In this document: positions 54,919-64,000 of the stretch, in pieces
Position numbering within the stretch: position 1 is the first letter of the stretch
Layout of the letters: each line of letters starts with the position of its first letter
Source: Saccharothrix saharensis
GTDB taxonomy: Bacteria > Actinomycetota > Actinomycetes > Mycobacteriales > Pseudonocardiaceae
DNA length: 64,000 bases
Assembly: GCF_006716745.1 (NCBI RefSeq)
Contig: NZ_VFPP01000001.1
Coordinates: 3,596,001-3,660,000, forward strand
Reading direction: 5' to 3'
The notes under the pieces: generated by a model
The model's input: only the letters and a program-made list of their open reading frames with translations
What the model was told of the DNA's origin: nothing
The model's database searches: none
Made by a program: the position numbers and the translations under genes

Positions 54919-57582
54919 TCAGCCGAGCAGGTCGAGGACGCCGTCCGCGTCCTCGACCCGGCCCTGGGCGCGGAAGAGGGTCAGGGCGCGTTGCCAGGCG
55001 TCGCGGGCTTCCTCGTCGCGGCCCAGGACGGCCAGGACGTCGCCGAAGTGGCGCAGCACGCTGGCCTCCTCGTAGGAGTTGTCCAACCGCCGGTAGAGCT
55101 TCAACGCGTGCCGGTAGTGCTCCACCGCGTCGGCGTCGCGGCCGTGGTGGTGGGCGATGTAGCCCAGGCTGTCCGAAGTGGCCGCTTCGCCGTCGACGTG
55201 GCCCAGCTTCCGGTTGAGCGCCAGCGCTTCGCGGCAGTGGTCCTCGGCACCCGCGTGGTCACCGAGCCGCGCCATCCGGTAGCCCACGTCGTTCAGCGCC
55301 TCGGCGATGCGCACTTCGAGACCGAGCGCCCGGAACAACTCCAACTGCGCCCGCGCGTGCACCAGGGCACCGGCGACGTCACCCCGCCGTTCCATCGCCC
55401 ACGCCATCGCGCGGTGGGCCGCGGCCTTGCCGTAGTCGTCCTCCACCAGCTCCAACGCCTGCCGCAGGTGGTGGTCGCCCTCGTCGTAACGGCCCACGTC
55501 GGTCAACGCCATGCCGAGGAACTTGTGCGCCGACACCTGCTTGAACCGGTCACCCAGCGCGTCCGCGGCACCCAGCGCGATCCCCCACACCGCGATGTCC
55601 TCCACCGCGTGGCCACGCCGCAGGTGGTAGTTCGTCAACGCCCACGCCAAGTGCCAGGCCACGTCGTGCCAACGGTGGTCCGCGGCCAGCCGCTGCGCCG
55701 CCAGCAGGGACTCGTACTCGGCGTCGAACCAGTCCATCGCGGCCGTCACGTCGGACAGCGGAGCCGCATCACCGGCCGGCGCGGTGATCGGGGGGCGGTG
55801 CGGTTCGATCAATCGGTCGCCGTCGTGCGCGGTGGCGGCGAAGTAGCCGATGAACGCCTCCAGGTTGGCGTCGGCGCGCGCGGGAGCGACCTCGGCCGCG
55901 TAGAGGCGGACGAGGTCGTGCATGCGGTAGCGGCCCACGCGGTGCTGGTGCACCAGGTGGGCGGCTTCCAGTTCGCGCAGCAGGCGGCGCGTGGCGGTGC
56001 GGCCGGTGAGGGCGGTGATCGCCTTCAGGCTCAGCTCCGGCGCGGAGGTCAGGCCGATCAGCCCGAACAGCTCCACCGCCGCGGGACTGAGCACCCGTAA
56101 CGAGCAGGCGAACACCGTGCGCAGGTCGGCGCTGAGGTCGTCCAACGCGTCGAGCCGCTGCTCCTCCAGCTCCTCGGCGAGCGCCGACAGCGGCAGGTCC
56201 GGCTGCGTCACGGCCCGCGCCGCGATGATGCTCAACGCCAGCGGCAGGCCGCCGCACAGCTCCAGCAGCTCACGCGTCACGTCCGGCTCGGCGTCGACCC
56301 GTTGCGCGCCCAACCGGGCCACCAGGAACGCGCGGGACTCGTGCTCGTCCAGGACGTCCAGCACGACCGAGCGCGCACCGTGCGCCGTGAGCAGGCCGAG
56401 GAGCTGCAACCGGCTGGTGATCAGCACGGTGCAGCGCGCGCCACCGGGCAGCAGGGGCGTGACCTGCGCCGTGTCCCGGGCGTTGTCCAGCACCACCAGC
56501 ACCCGCTTGTCCGCGAGCAGGCTGCGGTAGAGGGCGGCCTGGGCGTCGAGGTCGGCGGGCGGATCGCCGACGCCGAGGGCTTCGAGGAAGCCGCGCAGCG
56601 CGTTCTGCGGCGTGACCGGGTCGCCGACCGGGTCGAACCCGCGCAGGTTGACGTAGAGCTGGCCGTCCGGGAAGTCGTCGACGTGCTGGTGCGCCCAGTG
56701 CAGCGCCAACGCCGTCTTGCCGATGCCGCCCGCGCCGCCGATCGCCGTGATCACGACGGTGGACGACGGTTCGGCGAGGTCGGCGACCTCCTTCTCCCGG
56801 CCGGTGAACCAGCGCTGCGGCGCGGGCAACTGCCGCGGCACCGCGCGGGCCGGCTCCGCCCCGGTGGTCTCCGCTGCCGGCTGCTGACCCAGGAGTTGCA
56901 GGTAGAGGTCTTGCAGCGGCTTGCCGGGGTCGGTGCCCAGCTCGTCGGCGAGCGTGCGCCGCAACGCGTCGTAGTGCCGCAACGCCTCCGACGACCGGCC
57001 GCTGCGGTGCAGGGCGAGCACGAGCTGACCGGCCAACCGCTCGTCCAGCGGGTGGGCCCGCGCCGCGTCGCGGAGGGCCGGCAGCAGGGCGGCGTGGCGG
57101 CCCAGCCGGATCTCCACGTCGTTGCGGTCCAGCTCGACGGCCGCCCGTTCGGCCTGCAACGACTGCCTGACCTGGTCGAACCACGGCGAGTCGAGCCCGT
57201 CCAGCGCGTCACCGCGCCACAGCCGCAACGCCCGGTCGTACAGCTCGGCGGCACGCTCGTCGTCGCGTTCACCGCGGGCCTGCTCGACCAGGGTGCGGAA
57301 CTCGACCAGGTCGACCCGGTCGGTCTCCAGCAGGTAGCCGCCGGACCGGCGCCGGATGTCGATCCCGGCCGCCCGCAGCTTGGAGAGGTACCCGTACAGC
57401 GTCTCCCTGGCCCGCAGCGGCGGCTGCTCGCCCCAGACCCGGTCGACGAGCCGTTCCGCGGGCACCGGCCGGCCCTGCTCCAGCAGCAACGCCGCGAGCA
57501 CGCTGCGGCGACGGGTGTGCCCGATGTCGAGGTCGGCACCGCCGACCCGCGCCCGGACGCCGCCGAGCAGCCCGAAGTCCAC
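54919..57582 (-). CDS. SARP-family regulator with NB-ARC and TPR domains (AfsR-like)
   Basis: An 887-residue regulator. The winged-helix trans_reg_C domain (1-85, FGLLGGVRARVGGADLDI and RRSVLAALLLEQG) and BTAD (about 90-235, EFRTLVEQARGERDDERAAE) are followed by an NB-ARC ATPase with IGGAGGIGKTALALHW (Walker A), KRVLVVLDNARD (Walker B) and CGGLPLALSIIAA (GxP). C-terminal TPRs span about 600-880. SARPs switch on secondary metabolism. GTG 57582 was chosen because the domain starts there; ATG 57618 is possible. It ends beside the transporter remnant, and its 5' end faces the geosmin synthase terminator. Confidence 0.9.
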   Translation of the reverse strand: MDFGLLGGVRARVGGADLDIGHTRRRSVLAALLLEQGRPVPAERLVDRVWGEQPPLRARETLYGYLSKLRAAGIDIRRRSGGYLLETDRVDLVEFRTLVEQARGERDDERAAELYDRALRLWRGDALDGLDSPWFDQVRQSLQAERAAVELDRNDVEIRLGRHAALLPALRDAARAHPLDERLAGQLVLALHRSGRSSEALRHYDALRRTLADELGTDPGKPLQDLYLQLLGQQPAAETTGAEPARAVPRQLPAPQRWFTGREKEVADLAEPSSTVVITAIGGAGGIGKTALALHWAHQHVDDFPDGQLYVNLRGFDPVGDPVTPQNALRGFLEALGVGDPPADLDAQAALYRSLLADKRVLVVLDNARDTAQVTPLLPGGARCTVLITSRLQLLGLLTAHGARSVVLDVLDEHESRAFLVARLGAQRVDAEPDVTRELLELCGGLPLALSIIAARAVTQPDLPLSALAEELEEQRLDALDDLSADLRTVFACSLRVLSPAAVELFGLIGLTSAPELSLKAITALTGRTATRRLLRELEAAHLVHQHRVGRYRMHDLVRLYAAEVAPARADANLEAFIGYFAATAHDGDRLIEPHRPPITAPAGDAAPLSDVTAAMDWFDAEYESLLAAQRLAADHRWHDVAWHLAWALTNYHLRRGHAVEDIAVWGIALGAADALGDRFKQVSAHKFLGMALTDVGRYDEGDHHLRQALELVEDDYGKAAAHRAMAWAMERRGDVAGALVHARAQLELFRALGLEVRIAEALNDVGYRMARLGDHAGAEDHCREALALNRKLGHVDGEAATSDSLGYIAHHHGRDADAVEHYRHALKLYRRLDNSYEEASVLRHFGDVLAVLGRDEEARDAWQRALTLFRAQGRVEDADGVLDLLG

Positions 57583-57804
57583 GCTCGCGCCCCCTCGAAC
57601 AGCCGGTTCAAGGTTCATCCTAGGTTCGCTCACGTTCGGCCCAGCAGGGTGTCCCCATGACCGCGGATCGATGAAGTGACCCGGTGGAGCTGCCCCACAC
57701 CTCCGCCGGAACGAGGGGTCGACGTCCCGACCGGTGCTCCCCCTGCCGGTTGGGACGCCGCGGTGTGTCCGCACCCCCGTGCGAGGACGCGGTCACCTCG
57801 AACG

Positions 57805-57841
57805 CACGAGGACGGTCGACCTGGGGGCGGCCGTCCTCGTG
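57805..57841. terminator. Hairpin at the 3' end of geosmin synthase
   Basis: CACGAGGACGG (57805-57815) pairs with CCGTCCTCGTG (57831-57841) around a 15-nt loop, abutting the geosmin synthase stop (complement at 57842-57844). The rest of the 259-bp gap 57583-57841 has the SARP promoter and no gene. Confidence 0.8.
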
Positions 57842-60259
<2,418 letters not shown>

Positions 60260-60273
60260 TCACACTGGATGAC

Positions 60274-60729
60274 GTGCCCAGCCTGGAGCCGTTCGAGGTG
60301 GACTTCTTCGACGCCGCGCCGCAGCGCCGCAGCTACGTGCTGGACCTGCCGGCGTCACCCGAACGTGTGTGGCGCGGCCTGGCCGCCTCCAACCCGCTGT
60401 GGTGGTGCCGGCTGCTGTCGTCGGTCGAGTACACCTCCCCTCGCCCGTTCGGGGTGGGCACGACGCGCACGGCGGCGGTGCTGGGCGTGCTGCGCCTGCG
60501 CGAGGTCTTCATCCGCTGGGAGGAGGGCAGGCGGCAGTCGTTCGCGGTGGACCGGGCGAACCTGCCGGTGTTCCGGCGGTTCGGCGAGGACTACCTGGTG
60601 GAGCGGTCGGCGGAGGGCAGCAGGCTGACGTGGACGTTCGCCTACGAACCCGCGGTCAAGGTGGGCGACCGGCTCAACGCGCTGGTGTTCGACTCGCTCG
60701 TGGCCGACACGCGGCGCCACTTCGGCTGA
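60274..60729 (+). CDS. SRPBCC (polyketide cyclase/START-like) protein
   Basis: A 151-residue protein with RRSYVLDLPASPERVWRGLA at residues 18-37, PLWWCRLLSSVEY, a central GVGTTRTAAV segment and a C-terminal helix (NALVFDSLVADTRRHFG), matching the SRPBCC fold. GTG at 60274 is used. It lies between geosmin synthase (divergent, 221 bp away) and the iron importer. No catalytic residues can be named. Confidence 0.72.
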   Translation: MPSLEPFEVDFFDAAPQRRSYVLDLPASPERVWRGLAASNPLWWCRLLSSVEYTSPRPFGVGTTRTAAVLGVLRLREVFIRWEEGRRQSFAVDRANLPVFRRFGEDYLVERSAEGSRLTWTFAYEPAVKVGDRLNALVFDSLVADTRRHFG

Positions 60730-60804
60730 GGATCTTGGTTGCGCCGCGTTACCAAATAGGCCGAGGAGTGCAGTAGATCACGCCCATATGGGTGATTCGC
60801 GACC

Positions 60805-60823
60805 TTAGGTTAGGCTCCCCTCA
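60805..60823 (+). promoter_or_regulatory. IdeR/DtxR iron box
   Basis: TTAGGTTAGGCTCCCCTCA matches the 19-bp DtxR/IdeR/DmdR consensus (TTAGGTTAGGCTAACCTAA type) at 16 positions, with a perfect left half. It overlaps the ATG of the ABC ATPase gene at 60823, so the repressor would block initiation when iron is plentiful. Confidence 0.85.
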
Positions 60824-61641
60824 TGTCCACGGGAGACGCGCTGCTCGCCGGTGAGGAACTGGTTCTCGCGCACCACGACCGCGCGGTGGTGCACGGTGTC
60901 TCGCTCGGGTTGCGGGCCGGGACCGTCACGGCGCTCGTCGGGCCCAACGGCTCCGGCAAGTCGACGGTCCTGCGCTCCCTGGCGCGCCTGCACCGGCCGC
61001 GCGGCGGGCAGGTGCGGATGGGCGAGCGGACGGTGTGGGGCCACGCGCCCCTGTCCGGCAAGGAGTTCGCCCGCAACGTCACCCTGCTCACCCAGCAGCG
61101 GCCGACGCCCTCGGGGGTCTCGGTGCGCGACGTCGTCTCCTACGGCCGGTACCCCTACCGGACGGGGTGGCGCGGGGTGGACCTGGAGGGCGGCGCCGCG
61201 ATCGAGCGCGCCATGGACCTGACCGGCGTCGCCCCGATGGCCGACCGGGGCGTGGACGAGCTGTCGGGCGGCGAGCTGCAGCGCGTGTGGCTCGCGTCGT
61301 GCCTGGCGCAGCAGACCTCCGTGCTGCTGCTGGACGAGCCCACCAACCACCTCGACCTGCGCTACCAGGTCGAAGTCCTCGACGTCGTGCGCGACCTGGC
61401 GAACGACCACGACGTGGCGGTCGGCGTCGTGCTGCACGACCTCGACCACGCGGCGATCATCGCCGACGAGGTCGTGCTGCTCAGCGAGGGCCGGGTCGTC
61501 GCGGCGGGCGGGGTCCGCGATGTCCTCACCGGTGAGCACCTGACCCACGCCTACGGCGTCACGGTCCACGTCGCCGACGACCCGGTGACCGGGGCCATCC
61601 ACTGCCGCCCCCTCGGCAGGCACACCCCGCGACCGGCCTGA
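60823..61641 (+). CDS. Ferric siderophore ABC transporter ATPase
   Basis: A 272-residue FecE/FepC-type ATPase. Walker A GPNGSGKST, Q-loop TLLTQQRP, signature LSGGELQRVWLAS, Walker B LLLDEPTNHLD and H-loop VVLHDLDHAA are all present. It powers uptake of iron-siderophore complexes across the cytoplasmic membrane. The ATG at 60823 overlaps an IdeR box, giving direct iron control. It heads an operon with the binding protein and permease. Confidence 0.95.
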   Translation: MSTGDALLAGEELVLAHHDRAVVHGVSLGLRAGTVTALVGPNGSGKSTVLRSLARLHRPRGGQVRMGERTVWGHAPLSGKEFARNVTLLTQQRPTPSGVSVRDVVSYGRYPYRTGWRGVDLEGGAAIERAMDLTGVAPMADRGVDELSGGELQRVWLASCLAQQTSVLLLDEPTNHLDLRYQVEVLDVVRDLANDHDVAVGVVLHDLDHAAIIADEVVLLSEGRVVAAGGVRDVLTGEHLTHAYGVTVHVADDPVTGAIHCRPLGRHTPRPA

Positions 61642-61675
61642 GCCCTTCCCCCTTCACCCCTGAGAGGTACCAGCC

Positions 61676-62641
61676 ATGCGCTTGCTCGCCCCTGCCCTCG
61701 TGACGGCGGCCGTGCTGCTGTCCGCGTGCGGCACGACGGAGACGCCGACGACCACCCCGACCGAGTCCACCGGCGGCCCGGTCACCGTGACCGACGCCCG
61801 CGGCAAGGAGGTCAAGCTCGACGCCCCGGCGACGAAGGTCGTCACGCTGGAATGGGCCGAGACCGAAACCGTCGCCTCGCTGGGTGTCATGCCCGTGGGT
61901 GTCGCGGACGCCGCCGGTTACAAGACGTGGGACGCGTCCGTGCCGCTCGCCGCCGACGTCAAGGACGTCGGCAAGCGCAACGAGCCCAGCGTCGACTCGA
62001 TCGTCGCGCTCGACCCCGACCTGGTGATCATGGCCAAGGGCCGGTACGAGACGCTGGTCGGCCAGCTCGAGAAGTACGTCCCCGTGGTCGTCACCCAGGC
62101 CAGCGACGCCACCCGCAACCTCGACCGGCTGCGCGAGGACACCAAGCTGATCGCGCAGGCGATCGGCAAGGCCGCCGAGGGCGACAAGCTGCTGTCCGAA
62201 CTGGACACCGCGCTCGCCGACGGCAAGAAGGCCGTGGAGGCCAAGGGCGCGGCCGGCACGCCGTTCCTCATGGCCGACGGCTGGCTCGAGGGCAGCACGG
62301 TCAACATCCGCCCGTTCGGCAAGGGCTCGCTGGTCTCCGACACCGCCGAGGCCGTCGGCTTCAAGAACGCGTGGACCGGCGAGGTCGACCCGCAGTGGGG
62401 CCTGGGCGCCACCGACGTCGAGGGCCTGACCGCGGTCACCGACCCGAAGACCGTGCTGTTCTACAGCGCGTCCGAGGACGACGTGTTCACCACCGGCCTC
62501 GCGCAGAACCCGGTGTGGCAGCGGCTGCCGTTCGTGGTGAGCGAGAAGGTGGTCAAGCTGGAGCCGGGCACGTGGACGTTCGGCGGGCCGAAGTCGGTCA
62601 TCCACGTCGCCGAGCAGTTCGTGAAGGCTGCCACCGCCTGA
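61676..62641 (+). CDS. Iron-siderophore binding lipoprotein
   Basis: A 321-residue periplasmic-type binding protein. The lipobox LLSACG is at about residues 14-19, followed by a Thr-rich linker. The TroA/FecB-like core has VTDARGKEVKLDAPATKVV, EPSVDSIVALDPDLVIM and PFGKGSLVSDTAEAVGF. It captures ferric siderophores for the adjacent ATPase and permease. Its TGA overlaps the permease ATG (TGATG). Confidence 0.93.
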   Translation: MRLLAPALVTAAVLLSACGTTETPTTTPTESTGGPVTVTDARGKEVKLDAPATKVVTLEWAETETVASLGVMPVGVADAAGYKTWDASVPLAADVKDVGKRNEPSVDSIVALDPDLVIMAKGRYETLVGQLEKYVPVVVTQASDATRNLDRLREDTKLIAQAIGKAAEGDKLLSELDTALADGKKAVEAKGAAGTPFLMADGWLEGSTVNIRPFGKGSLVSDTAEAVGFKNAWTGEVDPQWGLGATDVEGLTAVTDPKTVLFYSASEDDVFTTGLAQNPVWQRLPFVVSEKVVKLEPGTWTFGGPKSVIHVAEQFVKAATA

Positions 62642-64000
62642 TGATGCGCACCGCCGTCGTGACGGCGGGGATCGTGGCGCTCATCGCCGTGCTCTCCGCC
62701 GTCCACCTCACCCAGGGCACCGCGTCGACCGGTGTGCTCGACGTGCTCAGCGCCGTGTTGGGCAACGGGGACGCGCAGACCCTCGCCGTGCTGGAGGGTT
62801 CGCGCGTGCCGCGCCTGCTGGCCGCGCTGCTGCTCGGCGTCGCGTTGGGCGTCGCCGGCGCGGGCATGCAGTCGGTGGCGCGCAACCCGTTGGCCTCGCC
62901 GGACACGCTCGCCGTGAACGCGGGCGCGCACCTGGCCGTGGTCGCGATCGCCGCGTTCGGGCTGAGCCTGCCCACGCTGCCCGCGGGCGCGGCGGCGTTC
63001 GTCGGCGGGCTCGCGGCGTCGGTGGTCGTGCTGGGGTTGTCCGGCGGCGGGTCGACCAGCCCGCGGCTCGTGCTCGTCGGCTCGGCGGTCATGCTGACGC
63101 TCCAGTCGGCGACGATCCTGCTGCTGCTGATGTTCGAGCAGGAGACGACCGGGCTGTTCGCCTGGGGCTCGGGCTCGCTGACGGTGAGCGACCTGGACGC
63201 GACCGCGCAGATGACGCCGGTCGTGGCGGTCGCGGTGGCGGCGCTGCTGGTGATGGGCCGGTCGCTGGACGTCCTCGCCCTGGGCGACGACAACGCGACC
63301 GTGCTGGGGCTGAAGGTGCGGCGCACGCGCGTGGGCGCGGTGCTGCTGACGGTGGCGCTGACCGCGGCGGCGGTGACGATCGCCGGGCCGATCGGGTTCG
63401 TCGGGTTGAGCGCGCCGGTGATCACCCGGCTGCTGACGCCGTTCGTGCCGGGCCTGGGCAGGCACCGGCTGCTGCTGCCGGTGTCCGGGCTGGTCGGCGT
63501 GGTGATCGTGCTGGGCGCGGACGTGCTGCTGCGGGCGGTCATGGGGTCGGCCGCGGCGGTGCGGGTGCCGACGGGCGTGATGACGACGATCCTCGGCGCG
63601 GTCGTGCTGATCTGGCTGGCGCGGCGCGGGCGTTCGAGCGGGACGCCGCGGCAGGCGCCCGCCGGTCGGGTCGGGGTGGCCACGTCGTCCCGGCGGCTGG
63701 TGGTGACGTCGGTGGTGCTGGTCGTGCTGCTGGTCGCCGCGCCGGCGGTCGGGCTGATGCTCGGCGACCGGGTGGTGCTGCTGGGCGACCTGGCGAACTG
63801 GTTCGCCGGCCGTACCGGCACCGCGTTGACGTTCGTGCTGGACCAGCGGCTGCCGCGGGTGCTGGCGGCGCTGGTGGCGGGCGCGGCGCTGGCCGTGGCC
63901 GGGTGCGGCATCCAGTCGGTGAGCCGCAACCCGTTGGCCGAACCCGGCCTGCTCGGCATCACGGCGGGCGCGGGGCTGGGCGCCATCACGTTGATCACGG
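62641..64000 (+). CDS. Fused FecCD-type double permease, truncated by window edge
   Basis: At least 453 residues are visible with no stop. Two homologous halves are recognisable. The first (about 1-340) contains RVPRLLAALLLGVALGVAGA followed by GMQSVARNPLASPDTLAVNAG. The second begins at about residue 355 and has RLPRVLAALVAGAALAVAGC, GIQSVSRNPLAEPGLLGIT and the usual glycine-rich turn. Such fusions (FhuB-like) make the whole membrane channel from one chain. Two ATGs, 62641 and 62644, can start it. The C-terminal end lies beyond the window. Confidence 0.92.
   Translation, partial: MMRTAVVTAGIVALIAVLSAVHLTQGTASTGVLDVLSAVLGNGDAQTLAVLEGSRVPRLLAALLLGVALGVAGAGMQSVARNPLASPDTLAVNAGAHLAVVAIAAFGLSLPTLPAGAAAFVGGLAASVVVLGLSGGGSTSPRLVLVGSAVMLTLQSATILLLLMFEQETTGLFAWGSGSLTVSDLDATAQMTPVVAVAVAALLVMGRSLDVLALGDDNATVLGLKVRRTRVGAVLLTVALTAAAVTIAGPIGFVGLSAPVITRLLTPFVPGLGRHRLLLPVSGLVGVVIVLGADVLLRAVMGSAAAVRVPTGVMTTILGAVVLIWLARRGRSSGTPRQAPAGRVGVATSSRRLVVTSVVLVVLLVAAPAVGLMLGDRVVLLGDLANWFAGRTGTALTFVLDQRLPRVLAALVAGAALAVAGCGIQSVSRNPLAEPGLLGITAGAGLGAITLIT

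Overview
The window comes from a very GC-rich actinomycete chromosome. GTG starts are frequent, stop/start overlaps such as GTGA, ATGA and TGATG are common, and nearly every stretch is coding. It carries a geosmin synthase, a SARP regulator, an aa3 oxidase subunit I and LAxTG sortase substrates. The block from about 7.8 to 31.3 kb follows the Mycobacterium tuberculosis order Rv1329c-Rv1341 (dinG, pncB, clpS, DUF2017, P1 peptidase, mec, cysO, cysM, rhomboid, murI, metallo-beta-lactamase, rph, rdgB). Together these suggest the Pseudonocardiales (Saccharothrix/Lentzea/Actinosynnema-like). That placement is inference from content, not from a database match.

Left part (1-7.8 kb): the start of a TetR gene with a tandem operator facing an SRPBCC gene; a DedA protein; a NarL-type two-component system; three flavin enzymes (StyA-like, FMO-like, luciferase-like); a lipoprotein and a Bcp peroxiredoxin. 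From 7.8 to 31.3 kb is the conserved housekeeping block. It is interrupted by DUF2231/OsmC/hemerythrin genes, by an SMP-30 gene with a second metallo-beta-lactamase, and by a secreted acetylxylan-type esterase pair (CE4 plus CE1-CBM2). Between pncA and dinG lies a cell-surface module: a small exosortase translationally coupled to a family 2 glycosyltransferase, divergent from an exosortase-type target protein, a 55-residue LAATG membrane protein and a UDP-GlcNAc 2-epimerase. BioY follows.

Middle (31.3-44.8 kb): phospholipase D-like protein, Pth2, SerB, CtaD, a LANTG surface protein with a shrunken relative beside it, an OmpR/EnvZ-type two-component pair, an HD phosphohydrolase, and a methionine-salvage operon (DszC-like oxidase, MtnA-like, MtnC, MtnB, MtnD). 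Right (44.8-64 kb): a glycosyltransferase and an XRE-type regulator of unknown C-terminal domain divergent from a small membrane protein; a Tat-exported papain-like protein; a GH20 hexosaminidase; a large LuxR/ATPase regulator; an oxidoreductase pair; a SARP/NB-ARC/TPR regulator; geosmin synthase; and an iron-regulated siderophore ABC importer that runs off the right edge.

The most unusual structural feature is a family of imperfect repeats with a period of about 22 bp (core CGAGTGTCGAACGCTCAGG). They fill gene ends at six places, four of them between convergent genes. They begin within a few bases of the stop codons, usually form two inverted arms, and in one case have become the C-terminus of a protein. 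No tRNA, rRNA, CRISPR array or complete insertion sequence was seen.
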